A program made the translations under genes and the position numbers. 64,000 bases of DNA from the NCBI RefSeq assembly GCF_019649055.1, contig NW_026570424.1, forward strand, positions 1 through 64,000. The letters are read 5' to 3'. The notes below the pieces were generated by a model. It made no database searches. It had not been told where the DNA came from and saw nothing but the letters and a program-made list of their open reading frames with translations. The DNA is from Paramacrobiotus metropolitanus (Eukaryota > Tardigrada > Eutardigrada > Parachela > Macrobiotidae). Positions 12,264-24,418 of this stretch are shown one piece after another; the stretch's first letter is position 1, and each line of letters starts with the position of its first letter.

Positions 12264-13122
12264 CGAACGCAGGCAGGTCGTAGAGGACTCGACTGGTGTA
12301 TGTAAGGCAAAGGTTCTGAAGAAAACTAGCAGTACTTTGGTTTAGTGAGCGCCGATCGGGCTTACTAAGATTGGCACGCGTTGGGCTGTAAATTCAGGAA
12401 CTTTTGTTGCGTTTGCACGAGGAAGCGCTAGCTGCGAGAGCGAATTTCTAATTATCCAGTGAATCTAAATTATCTAATCACACTACGCGCAGATGGCTAG
12501 AGGTGACGTCGGGCACTTTGGGATTGTGGGCGTGGTTATTTCAGGGCACGTTCTGGCTTACGTTAGTCTGGAGGAGCCAAGCCAGCAAAAAAGGTCTGTG
12601 TCAGTGCCTGCTGCCGTCTACCGAGTAGATTCTTGTTTTCCGCGATGGGGCCAAGCCGACTCGCCACGGAACTGGTTTTTGCTGCCCCAGGTGTGTCCAG
12701 CCTTCATTTCTCCATGCCAATTTTTCTATGGAAGACATGAAACGTCTTCATGTACACAACAATGCATTTAACCTTTTCGCCCATTTTAGTGCGCCATATC
12801 CGGCAACCGGATGTTGCGCACCCAACCTTTTTCACAACAGTGTGTACAAATCGTTTAGTTTAGATTATAGAATGACATAAAGTATTACAAAAAAAATGAT
12901 TCGGAGTGCGCGAAAGCAAAACTATGTACCGGGCCATTTTCCTTAAATGGGTCACACCATAGCCATGATCTAGTAGCCCTCTTTTACGACCAAAGGTTCC
13001 GTTAGCCTCCGCTCAGTTGCTGTGAATACAGGAGCCAACGGGCGTTTTCTCTGTAACTATAGCCAGTGAGTCAGAAAACTGCTATTATTATTACTTTTCC
13101 ATTTTTACTTATTTTGTACTTA
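12264..13122. other. Intergenic, no gene seen
   Basis: An open stretch at 12493-12771 has no recognisable motif and no good start context. I see no Kelch-repeat signature here that would complete the upstream BTB-BACK gene. Confidence 0.4.
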
Positions 13123-13211
13123 CAGTGGACTTCATAAATGTGGTTACACATAGCCACCCGTATGCATAGCGCTATCGGTTTTAAGTGTAACCACATTTAT
13201 GAAGTCCATTG
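13123..13211. mobile_element. 89-bp Tc1/mariner-type MITE
   Basis: Terminal inverted repeats of 27 bases with one mismatch begin CAGTGGACTTCATAAATGTG on the left and CAATGGACTTCATAAATGTG when the right end is read inward. TA flanks each side, the target duplication of the Tc1/mariner superfamily. Only about 35 bases lie between the arms, with no coding capacity, so it is a non-autonomous element that would need a transposase supplied elsewhere. The near-perfect arms could also form a hairpin. Confidence 0.8.
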
Positions 13212-14460
13212 TATTAGTGAACTACAAACTGTATGTATATGTTTGCTATTCGTGTTCAAATTTTGACATGGACCGCAGTCCACGGCAAATTTTTAATGCT
13301 GTCTTTATTTTCACAGCGCAGTAAATAAAAAAATCGTTACTTGAACTACTACGTGATACGCTGATTAAAGTACTGTATTTCCTTACAGCGAAAAGGGCAG
13401 GTTTTTCCTAAGCCCGCCAAAATAAGAAACTGGTGAAACGGCACTGCAGAAACATAAGTGAAGCTGGCCGAATATCAGCGCGGGTGCAGTCGCTGTCTGT
13501 GTGCGCAGTGGATCACCACTCGGTCTGTATGAGCGGCCGAAGCAACCGCAATCCGCAGAGACGCAGGCCGGCGCGGCAGGACTGCCTCATCTTGCACGCC
13601 CATGCTGAAATATGTATGTCGGTCTCATCACTGCTATGGGAAGTGAAGTCTGCATGAGGGGATATAGTGGCAGCGATGGGGATACCACTGGCAATACAGA
13701 TATAAATATATTATCTGGAATGTGGGATATAGTGGCAGCGAATGCAGCCTTAGAGGGATTTTTACACGTGTACACTGACGGTCTCCTGTGCGCTTATGGT
13801 GATGCAGTTGAAATTGTTCTCTCTTTTGTCTATTTGGAGGTTACAGCTTTACGGTAGTAACGAAATTAACCAATGTTTTGCCCGGATAACCGCAAAAACG
13901 CATAATATTAACGAATATACGGGTGATGTCGATGCACTATGTAGCAGCACTTTATCTTCTGGAATCTGGAGATAATCACATACTTGATGCACGGCGCGTC
14001 CGATTTTATCTTCGCTTCACTTATGTTGGATCACACGCTTTGTTCGTCAGAAATCAACGAAGCTCGAGAGGTTCTCATGGAAACTATGCGATAAGACCGT
14101 CGCAACGGGCAGCCACGGGAAACGGTACGCTACGCCGGGTATAAACTACGTTATTGTGAAACGTTTTTTCCCGTTAAGAACTGGAGATCTGCAATCAGCC
14201 GATGGCAGCGTGGTATTTTTATAAAATTTTGTAAAAATAAAATTTGTATAAAAAGTGGAGTTTTACAAGTTATTGCGTGTGGGCTACCATCTGCTGAAGG
14301 CCCGCAGAGCTGCGAATAAACTGTAGGTTTTCTCAATGTCGATTGTCGACCACCTCAACTTCTTTTATGACATTCTATATCCAGATGATTTGTTTACGTA
14401 GGCGTAAAAACTGTTCGGTGTGTGCGTCATTCGCTTCGGCTCATTCGGGAGTTATGGCCA
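13212..14460. other. Intergenic, no gene seen
   Basis: Short chance ORFs only. The phrase GGGATATAGTGGCAGCGA occurs twice about 65 bases apart (near 13659 and 13724), a small direct duplication. Confidence 0.4.
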
Positions 14461-14796
14461 CCAGAAAAATTCCAAAAAGTTTAAATGCATTCCGGTATAC
14501 CAAAAGTGTCATTTTTTCCCCATTCTAGTATTTTTCAACATTTTAAAATTAATAAATATTAAAATTTTCGAAATCCTTTTAGAATTTGAAAAAATGGCTG
14601 GTTTGGTGTAAAAACGATTTTCTTGTTTACGTGCATGTGCAAAACAAATTTAAAGAAGATCAGTCTATGGACTGCGTCACTGAACTTCCTGGTGACCGTG
14701 ATTCGGTGGAAAAACTATCTGTATATTCATGCATATATACGTTTTCATGAAAAACCTGAAACCTGAATGGATTTAAACTTTTTGGATTTTTCTTGC
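14461..14796. mobile_element. Candidate MITE of about 336 bp with 32-bp imperfect inverted repeats
   Basis: The left arm (14461-14492, core AATTCCAAAAAGTTTAAATG) matches the reverse complement of the right arm (14765-14796, core ATTTAAACTTTTTGGATTTT) at most positions. No transposase ORF lies between. A target duplication is not obvious, so the superfamily is unassigned. Confidence 0.5.
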
Positions 14797-16027
14797 AGCT
14801 AGATTTCTAATACTTCGGTGTTTAATGTTCTCGCGAATAAATCGAAAGATACACAATTGATAAGCGCACTGTATTTAATAGTTATTTTATTTCTGATTGC
14901 GCTCGTTCGAATAGCAGTACAAATAAATGTTCGTATTCGTGTTCGTATTTGCCGAAGATAGCGATATAAATGATAAGGCGTACTGCACTGTTGGACGTCT
15001 ACGATAACGTCGCAGCTATCTGGAAACGCACCTGCATGCTATAGAAACCACGATGCGTTTTTGTTGTGTAAACACCGATTTGTCACGGAATGCGGTCTCA
15101 AGTGATTTTGCTTGAAATGTTCTACTGATTTTGAAAAATCTAAATTAGGCCAGTTTTTCTGTAATCATGGTCTTTTTTTAATTTTTGTCTGTGCATTCTG
15201 ATGCATACTTCCTGGCCTTTTGGTGAAAGTATTGGTCTAATTAAACAAAGCCTATCGTATATGTTTTTAACGGAAAGGACTCCGCTTTATAAGGTACGTA
15301 TTTATTAACATACAAGAAATATTTAAAAAATACATACATATGTCGTGTGTGCGACGTCTGCTGCGATACAATTATGCGTGGAAAACGCTAACGTTGAAAA
15401 TTAATGCTTATAGATGTATAACCAAAATGAATTATCGGTGAAAAGTGGTGCTTATTGTGGAGCTTGTTTGAACACACTAAAAACGTGCGTTAGTTTCGCG
15501 CGAAGGTTTACAGTTTTTGTACGCTGTCTGTATGATACGGACTTACTAATGGCCGCAGGCTTTCGCTGCAAAAAAACAGATTATTTTTTGGCAAAAATGG
15601 CTAAAAGTTTAGCAAAAATAGCAAAAATTTTTTGCTATTTTTGCTAAACTTTTAGCCATTTTTGCAGCAAAATGAATTTTACACAAAAAAAGTTCACCGC
15701 CTTTCGGGTTCCATGTTTCTCAGTGCCCTTTTTGTCCAAGCGAGTCAAATTCGCCTGTTGGTAGAATACAGATATCAATAACTGATCTTTGGAACATAAG
15801 GACTAAAACTCTAAAAGGTAAAACACGACACGAATCGTGTTTCGAGCAATCTCTTAAAAATTTTAGAAATAATTTATATACAATAATTTTAAAGAAAGGC
15901 GTACTTATACGTGTAGCAATAGGCATCATTCCACTATTGTTGCACTTCCAGATTGTCTGTTAACTTCCACTGATTGCTGTATTTATTAGGGTAACCATCG
16001 GCAGCGGTACTGAAAACCAGTTAAAGC
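14797..16027. other. Upstream region of the tandem-HTH gene
   Basis: AT-rich, non-coding apart from the palindrome listed separately. It presumably holds the promoter of the gene starting at 16028. No convincing core promoter motif was found. Confidence 0.35.
15591..15665. repeat. Perfect palindrome, 37-bp arms with 1-base spacer
   Basis: The left arm 15591-15627 starts GCAAAAATGGCTAAAAGTTT and is exactly complementary to the right arm 15629-15665. Each arm contains short GCAAAAAT-like sub-repeats. In RNA this would fold into an almost loop-free hairpin, and in DNA it could extrude a cruciform. It lies 363 bases before the tandem-HTH start codon. It may be a snap-back mobile element remnant or a small-RNA hairpin. 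Confidence 0.75.
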
Positions 16028-19000
16028 ATGGAAAAGTCACCAAACAACGAACGAATGGATGAGGAAAAAAAACGGCGGATCCGCGAACTGCGCACGGCCG
16101 GCCACACCCGGCAGGAAATCGCGGATCGCCTGGGCCTCACGTGGCACCAAGTCGTGCATTACCTCTATAAAGAGAAGATCCTTATTCGCACGAAACGAAC
16201 GGCGGAGGAGAAAGAGAAAATCATGCAACTGCTACGCCAAGAAAAGTTTAGCGATTCACAAATTGCCAGGCAGTGCAACATCTCCGAGTCGGTCGTGGGA
16301 GAAATGCGGCGTATGATGGGCATCACGGAAGAGCAGAGCAAAACCATCATGCAGTTGTTCCGTCGCGGCTCTTCCCGAACGGATATCATGCGCGAGGTGG
16401 ACGTAAGCGGTGATGCCGTCGACATTGTCGTTAAAAAATACGGGCAAAGTTTTGTTGCACGCGATAAGCTTCCGATCAGCCAAAAGCAGAAGAGACAAAT
16501 ATTTGCCTGCATTGAAAAAGGTCACAGTAGGCAACGCATTCTGCAAAAGTTTTGTCTCTCGGAAGCCACTCTGGAAGCGTTATTGCGGCAAAACGAAAAC
16601 AGCTACCGGGAACGGTGCCGGCAAAGTTATCAGCAGCGGCGAGATACCGCGTTGAAACTGGCTAAACAGGGACTAGCTTGGGAAGAAATAGCGAAACAGC
16701 TGAAAATCAGCAGGAAGCGTTTAAGCCAGATAGTGCAAATGACCAGCCAGGAATTGATTTCGCCGGAGGAGCGTCTGCTAGCCAACGCCGAGACTGCTGC
16801 GCAACATGGGAACGTCGAACGTGGACGTCGAAGATCGGCTCGCTTGAGTGCCAAGCAAAGCGGAAATCCTGGGAATGATCGCAGGTATTCCGGTTATTCT
16901 AACGATGATACCAGCTCTAGTGAAGACGCTCATTCTTCTTCTTCCGAAAACTCCGAAAAGAGCGTCGAAGCAGTTAATAAGGAAAAGCCAGCCGATAAAG
17001 CGGTGACCTTAGTAAAAAAGTTAAAGGTCGGACAAATAGCGGAGGAAAAAATGCAACGGGTCTGCGAACTACGCAACGCCGGCTGCACCCGGCAGGAGAT
17101 CGCGGAACGCGAGGGTGTAAAAGTGAGTACGGTGAAGCATATTCTCAAGAAGAAAAAATTAGCCATTCGCCGCAAGCAGACACCGGAGCAGACAACACAG
17201 GTCAAAGAGTTGATACGCCAGGGAAAGTTGAGTGACGCAGAAATCGGGAGGCGGCTGAAAATGTGCGGGACGGTGGTGGGAAAAATGCGGCGAATGCTCG
17301 GCGTCACTGCCGAGCAGAAGAAACGCATCCTCCGTTTGTTCGATGGCGGATCTTCCCGAACGGAGATTATGCGGGAGGTCGGCGTGGAGGCGGAGGCGGT
17401 GGATGCCGTACTGAAGAGTGTCGGACAGAGTTTTGCCGCGCGGGATAAACTGCCAATCAGCCAGAAGCAGAAGAAAGAAATACTCAGCTGTTTTGAAAAG
17501 GGCGACACTAAAGCGGACATTGCAGAGAAATTCAACCTGTCGGAAAGCATTCTGGAAGCGTTGTTGCGGCAGAATGAGAACAGTTTCCGGGAGCGCCGGC
17601 ATCAGAATTACCAGCAGAAGCGAACGGCTGCGCGGCAACTGCGTGCCGAGGGATTGTCCTTGCGGGCCATCGTGAAACGGCTGAAAATCGGCCTGGACAC
17701 TGCAGGGAAAATGCTGAAAACGGCCAGTGATGATGATGATGATGATGAGGGCGATCAGCTGGTTCAGGCAGCGCCGGCTAATGAAGACGACGCTAACGAT
17801 GTTGCTCATGTATTCCGAAGGTCAGCTCGACTGAAGGCCATGCATCCTGGCGATCCAGGCAGTCAACACGGGCGAACCGATTGTCCTGGTTTAAAACCTT
17901 CCTCTTCGCATGATCGCGTCACAACAGCCGCACCCAATATTAACGCAACTGCCGGTAACAGCGAAGGCGAAGCAGCAACAATAACTCCGCAGGAAATCTC
18001 ACCGGCAGTACTGGATCCGGATTTAAGAGAAAACCAGGCTGGTACGTGAATAAATGAGATGCTGTTACAGTAACAAAATCAATTGACCGTCTTTATGTAC
18101 TTGTAGTACTCTGTAGTACTGCATGTTAGTTTTGTTGGGTTATTCACATTAGCATACAGAGTAGGTTAAACGCAAAATTACGCATTTCATCATTCAACAC
18201 ATAATGCACTTCATCCAGTCTCTTACCGATACAAAACGTTTCCTGAACACAAGCAGCATAACTTCGCCTTAAAGCAACACTAATTCTCTGCTTCCGAAAC
18301 TGAGTAGACCGTTTCTCCTGAGTTCGAAAAGCATTTTACCGAGTGTAGATACCTGTAGAACTGTAATTATGAACTGAAAAAATCAACACTCGAACTTGCG
18401 CCTGTAAATTGTTGAAGTTAGTAGTTAGCCTTTTATCCTGGTTAACTAAATAATACGTTAACCATGTACATGTCTCCCTACAGAAAGTACAGCGGACACC
18501 GATCGCCTCCTGTCGCCCTCTGACGAAGGGAGTAATATCGCTCCACCACGACAGCATATCAATGATGCCGTTACGGTTAATCCATCACCCATGGCACCAA
18601 ATGTCGAGTACCCGCAGCAGCTATCCGCGCCTCTCGATGAAGATATACCAACTCTCCCCTGTGAACGCACCCCGCCCACTAACGAATGCTCATTAGACGC
18701 GATAAGCCAACAGCATGTCGCTGCTGCAAGCAACGACCAGCCTACCAGCACAGCGGGCAGCCGAGTGCTCCAACCATGTGACAGCTCTCCAGAAATTCAG
18801 TGTATCGAGACACATTCCGAGCCAACCAATAATACACCCATCACCGTGTCGAACCAGATTTTGCCGGAGCAGGAAACGCGTACGGACGGGAGCAACAGTC
18901 CGTTCCGGGCACTGCAGGCCGTCGTGCGGAAACTGCGCCAACAGGGATGCCCCTATGAAGCGATTACGCGGCGCATCGAGGCCTGCTTCCGGTCTGCAGC

Positions 19001-21389
19001 CACGGCCTCGCGTGATGACGAACGACCGGACAACACGTGCAGTGAAATCTCCCCGAGTAACCGGCTGCCTGCTGTAAGTTAGTCCATTGGGGAACTTTTT
19101 CAGGTCGATGAAAAATTTATAGCTTTAGCCATATTACATACTGTATTATATAGTTTAAATTTCTAATTTTATGGCGATTTTATCGTGTGGAGCCAAAATT
19201 GTGCCTAAGTCTTATACCGGCAAAAATCGCAGGCACAATTTTTTCGGGTCCAAAACAATTTTTTTTCAAAACCAACTGCAAATCCAGTTTTCTCGTGAAA
19301 TTCTATGTCAGAAAAGTGGAATTCGATTAGTTTCGAGATTTTACTTCTTGCTAAGTATTTGCTGCTTAATTTAAACGTACTTTGCTAATTGCTTTACGTA
19401 ATTCAAAATATGTATTCCGATTTGTTCACACTATTACCGAAACTTTGCATTCTTACAATTTCTTAGGCTCAGGCTGCGACTGCAGCACGTGACCCTGACA
19501 CATCTGCCATTACACCGGCAAACCCATTATACCACGTGGAAGCGGAGGATGCTGATGCCGACCAGCACCGAACGGGTTCGGACGCGGATCCAGTTATTGC
19601 GGCACCGTGCCAAACATCGCCCGGACCGGAGCCAATGCAGAATGAAGAGTGCCAGCCACCGGATTTCAGATCAGAAAGCGAGCCGGCAACAAGCGCCGAA
19701 GTCGAAGAGAGGCTCTCCAGTCCATCGCCGAACGGTAGCTGTAATGCTGGGACGCTTTCTCCGGGGTCAGAAAATCTATCAGCGGAAACTGGAGGAATTC
19801 TGTGCATTGACGACGGGCAGGAAGATACGCTGCAGCGCGGTGAAGCAGAACAACCGGCAATCAACCGTGGAATTTCGTTACCTCTGAATTCTTCAGCATC
19901 CCGGGAATTTGATTCCGTTGTGTCCGGCCGCGTTTCAGTCATTGTTCGTTGTGGACGTCTGCGTGGCTTGACCTCCACCGAAGGCGATTCAGCGGACACC
20001 GGAAGCGGACAACACATCGATGCGGCGCTCAACCACCACAGTACGAACGTAACCGGAAGGCCGCGGTCTCCTGCTAACGCTGAGAGTGAAACCAGTCCAG
20101 AGCCTCACTGCGAATCGCCCAGCACACTGATAAGTAATACGCTGACGGCTTTACCCGAACCCAGCAGTCAAGAGCCGGATACGGGTGCAGACAGGGAAAG
20201 CGGACACGGGGAAATTCAGTCCCTCCTTGGAGAACTGCCTCAACAGGGATGTTCGCATGAAGCAGTGAATCTCGTTGCTTGTTCCCCGTCCGACGCCATA
20301 TCCACTGGAGATGGCGGTGGAAGTGACACAGGGCTGGGCAGCCACCACGAGGAAATGCCTCCGATGGACCAGCTAATCAACGTAAGTAGCGCAGTATTGA
20401 TAGAATTAAACTGGTTTTGGTAGTTATGCTTTAATGGAGAGTAATTCTACTTCGTTAACGGTTGTAACAGATTTCCTTATATACTCAGTAACACAGTCAG
20501 ACTGACTAAACTCTGAGCAGCAACTTCTCCTTCAAGGTTGGTGTAAAACGAAGGGCTGGGTGTATAACATGATTTGTGCGCACAATTTAGTGGGTAAATC
20601 TTTTCGTCTGATGCTATTAGCAAAGAGTCGTCCGTCACTCGTCAGTAGAGCGTCTGTTGTACCGAGATACTCGAAAGTCGCAGCTGCTTTGGTGTTGTCG
20701 TCAGCTGCGCTCTTCGTGGCACTGTTACGCTATAATTAAATTTTTATTCTTATTTTGAATATGCTTCTTGTTTGCGTTTGCAGACTGAGTCTTCGGGTTT
20801 TTGTGACCTTTCTACACCTGTGAACGCTTCCTGTCGGCTGGAAGATAATCCCGCCCACGCCGGGCAGCCAAGGCCGGATTCAGCCGCCGATCCAGATATC
20901 GCTGCCCCGATCGTTGCTGCGTCTCGGCCTGAGTCGATCTCCAGTAACGACCACCACCCAACGATTCACACATCCGAGGATATTCCGGAGATGGGCGCTA
21001 ATACCGGCACTATAACATTACCACTTCCTTCCAGCGAAATTCCACTAGTTCCCAATTCCAGTTCTGTGCCCACCCCATGCACGGGAACGACCTGCGAGAC
21101 GGGATCACTTCCGCCTGCGAATGCGGTGGTGAATAGCGGTGATGGCGCCAGATATCAGTGTCGCATTTGTCGCTTCTCCTGCGAGGACGAGGCCGCCTTC
21201 CTGCTACATTTGGCCGACGCGGAGCACGCCCGGCTCTTCGCTGCCGGGGATTTTCTGTACTGCACCGGTTGTAAGTTCAAAACCCGGAAACCGGCAACGA
21301 TGGGCCAGCACATTGTTAAATACCAATCACAACGAACGCTGCAAACTAGCAATATGCATTCTGTTAGCAGCTGTGCATCAAGTTGTTGA
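16028..21389 (+). CDS. Tandem helix-turn-helix / zinc-finger protein, four exons, about 1,374 aa
   Basis: Exons are 16028-18041, 18484-19073, 19467-20381 (19473 also possible) and 20784-21389. Exon 1 ends with a GTACGT donor in phase 1; exons 2 and 3 end with GTAAGT donors in phase 0. Exon 1 contains two copies of a block of about 330 residues (about 12-283 and 338-610). Each holds five HTH-like units such as TRQEIADRLGLTWHQVVHYL and SDSQIARQCNISESVVGEMR, then a basic RRSARL segment. A further HTH-like half (LRQQGCPYEAITRRIE) is in exon 2. Exons 2-4 are otherwise low-complexity, rich in S, P, E and D. Exon 4 ends with a C2H2 finger (CRICRFSCEDEAAFLLH...H, CX2C-X12-H-X5-H) and a second, incomplete one (CTGCKFKTRKPATMGQH). 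A nuclear DNA-binding role is inferred. The HTH units resemble those of transposases or sigma-like regulators; no catalytic domain is visible. The second finger lacks its last ligand, so another exon may follow. Confidence 0.75.
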
Positions 21390-22583
21390 AACCGTCTTGA
21401 ACACAGTGCTATATTCTTGATTGCTCGTTTCAGTCGATTCTTCTAAGCAATGGCGTAGCTCACTCCATTGCAGCGAACCAGATTACTGACGCGGAACACG
21501 CTGTACCTCAAGGCAATAATGTTTGGTGTTTATCCATCTGCCTGCTTTTACTGTAATACCGTCATTTTGCGGCATCGCCGGTATGTGTTAATGTATTATA
21601 GAATTTCTGCTTATAAGTAAAACTGCAAAAACTTTCACAGTACTTCAAAAAGTGTATGTGTTTGGATGCATAAATCCAACAAGCAACAGCAATTTTTCAA
21701 GAAGATCGGATAATAAGCAGACTTTTGCTACGATGAGGCGGAGCTGAAGGCGCGCAGCAGCAATCGAGTTACTGTATATGGGTCTGAAATTTTGGATTTA
21801 CGTGGTAACAGCTTAAACCGAAGTGTAAGCAAGTAAGCAACTTTAAAAGCCTACAGCAAAAACAACCACTCCAAAGTCAGCGTAAGTTGTAAATTAGCTC
21901 CACTTTAATTATTTCGAGATTCTCATTATCCGAACCACAAAGTAGTGAAGTGAATGACAGTTTAAAGGTTAAAAATCAAATAGCGCCGGTAATAAAACGC
22001 ATATGGTACAGGAGTAGTTTTAATGTAATAATAGACGGTTTTAAAACCGGGTTACAAGTTACAACAGAACAGCTGTAAGTTGATAGGTCGATCCAGCCAG
22101 TATTAGCAGAGTAAACGTAAGAAAAAACTTAACTTTAATTATTTAATCCGCGCAATTCGCGTGGGGTTCAACGAGTGTGCTGAATAAATGAATGAAATCC
22201 TGCCAGTTGATGCACAATAATATTTTAGCGAACAAATGTTGCTTGCGAAACTGTTTTTAAGTCGAAATATTACAATTTAAAATTATTTGGCAGAAGAATG
22301 TTGTAAAACATATCAGAAACTGCTATTTCCGGCTAATGTATAGCGAATGATAGATGAAAGCGGCAACTCCGCAAAAATACGTCGTACTTTTTAACGCGGA
22401 AGTTCAGGCAAATGTATTGTACAGTGTACGCTGTAATTACCTAAGCTCAGTGAGGGGAACTGTTACATTCCCATTTGTCTGGGTGCGGGTCATGGCAGGT
22501 CATGCATTGCTTTATGACTATTCGATGTGCTTCTTGGTTGTTAGCGTTGAAGTTCTGAAAAGTTTTAGAGTATAAGAAACATA
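21390..22583. other. Intergenic or 3' region of the tandem-HTH gene
   Basis: No clear gene. A TTTCAG at about 21429-21434 followed by an open stretch to about 21550 could be one more exon (it includes DAEHA, echoing the zinc-finger exon), but this is weak. AATAAA occurs at about 22183. The rest is AT-rich. Confidence 0.35.
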
Positions 22584-23609
22584 TTAAAATCCAAAGAGTT
22601 CTTTCCGACGCGTCTCAAAATCTTCCGTAGTTGTAACAGTTCTGGATGAGGCCGTGCTATACTCATCATAATCATCGTCATCAGCGGCAGTTGTAACAGT
22701 TCTCGATGGGGCGGGGGTAACCTCAATCATCCCCAGCGGTAGTTTTGGTAGCATTCGGTTGATGTGGCGCCACAACCGCGCCTTGTATTGTGGTCCGCGT
22801 GATTTGGCGCCGGAAGAAGAATTGCGCGGGAGCAGACAATACGTTTGACAACCGAAACACTTGGTGGCGATCGTTTCCGTCGAGGAGAAGGGGACCCCGC
22901 TTATATTGTTTTCCCTTTTTTGTAACATTTTTCGATAGGGCGGTTGTAACAGTTCTCGATGAGGCGGTGCTCAGTGCTCATCATCATCTTAATATAATCC
23001 TCATCATCATCATTTTTCGATAGGGCGGTTGTAACAGTTCTCGATGAGGCGGTGCTCAATGCTCATCATCATCTTAATATAATCCTCATCATCATCATTA
23101 ACATCAGCGACAGTTGTAGCAGTTCCTGATACGACGGTTGCACAAGTTCTCGCTAGGGCGGAGTTATCCCCTTTATCTTCATCAGCATGAGCGGAAATTG
23201 CAACCTTTTTCGATAGGGCGGTTGTGACAGTTCTCGATGAGGCGGTGGCATCTTCATCCTCACCAGCGGGGTTTTTGGTATCATTCGGTTGCCGTACCGC
23301 CCCAACCGTGGCTTGTTTTGTGGTACGGGTGATGTGGGGTGGGAAGGAGATTTGCGCGGGAGCCGACGAAGTGTTTGACAAGTGAAGCACATGTTGGCGA
23401 GCGCCTCCGGTGGGTACAAAGGCACCCCGGCTTGCTATAAATGTCATTTTTGGCGACTGCAGTGGGCGCTCTGTGCTGTACTGTTCTGTGTTGTTCTGTG
23501 CCGTCAGCTCTCCCTGATATACTTGTTCGTCTCGATTCCATAAGTCTCCAACGCCCCTGAAGCCTTCGCCACCCCCTCCCCCATGTTCCCCAGCATCTAA
23601 ATAGCACAA
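22584..23609 (-). CDS. Repetitive reading frames of unknown function with SSRTVTT units
   Basis: Two minus-strand frames (23609-23010, 199 aa; 22928-22584, 114 aa) contain repeated phrases: ATASSRTVTTALSKK, PAPSRTVTTAADDDD and STASSRTVTTTEDF. A second duplicated module, CFGCQTYCLLPRN...NRMLPKLPLG in the lower frame, matches CFTCQTLRRLPRK...NRMIPKTPLV in a different frame of the upper part, so the DNA (about 22735-22900 and 23270-23420) is duplicated with a frame change. An 84-base unit is also tandemly duplicated at about 22927-23095. No known domain is recognised. It could be exons of a repeat-rich protein, a decayed gene, or non-coding tandem repeats that happen to be open. The frame-shifted homology favours decay. 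Confidence 0.3.
22927..23095. repeat. Tandem duplication of an 84-base unit
   Basis: The unit beginning CATTTTTCGATAGGGCGGTT occurs twice head to tail with about one difference. Diverged single copies of its core (TTGTAACAGTTCTCGATG) lie near 22630, 22690 and 23220, so this is an older repeat family with one recent duplication. Confidence 0.75.
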
Positions 23610-24418
23610 AATTATGTTGCATGAGACAAAATTACTGGCCAGTTCAGCATGTCAACAATAATGTGGTAAAACCAAAATATTACTTATAAATAGCACCTAT
23701 TAGCCTCATAAGAGCGAGGCCCCGTAATTTGACCTTTGGTGAATACCGATGTCTGTGATACTAAAGACCGTTCGCACTGATGTCCAGAAGAGTTTATCTC
23801 CGTAAAGAGGGCAAAGTGTTAATCTTTAACTTGCAATTCAGACTCTTATCAAAAATTTATTTTATTTTAATTATAACTTGTCAAGCTTTTTCGTATTAGT
23901 GGACTGTCAGACTAGTGTAGCTGTTTTGCTTCGTGCGTTGAAACGAGGTAATGCACGGTAACGACGGTAACACTTGGTAACAGTGGTAAAGCTAGTAATA
24001 ATAACTACAACAGCGGTTTCCAATTTTTGGGAATCTATCCGAGTAAAGGTCACCAGGCTTTTTTATGGTGCCAGCTGAATGTAACCTCCTCTATTATAAA
24101 GCGCAACACCGAGCCGTAATGGCGGTAACCAGTGGAAGTTGACACTTTCAGGGTTCTCGTTTCAGTTTCCCTTAGTCTTCAAGACTCCACTGTTAGAACA
24201 AACTGCGAGAGAGAAAAGTCGGTCTGTTAGAAATGTTCATGATTCTGAAAAACAGAGAATATACATCTCCCCACAAGATTTATTTATAACTTCGCTTATT
24301 GGTTTTTGAATTTGCGATATTTTGAAGAAAGTTATTTACAGGAGTATTACTATCATTACGCATTACTATCATTACTATCATTACGCCACACCCCATTTTA
24401 AAATATATACTTAACTAC
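23610..24418. other. Intergenic, no gene seen
   Basis: No open frame of note. A CATTACTATCATTACTATCA-type short tandem repeat lies at about 24349-24386. Confidence 0.4.

Noticed and set aside
12493-12771. Possible Kelch exon completing the BTB-BACK gene
   Set aside because: No GG/Y/W Kelch blade pattern and no clear splice acceptor in frame.
16028-18041. Tandem-HTH protein as an active transposase
   Set aside because: No DDE/DDD catalytic domain, no flanking inverted repeats, and it has host-type introns and zinc fingers.
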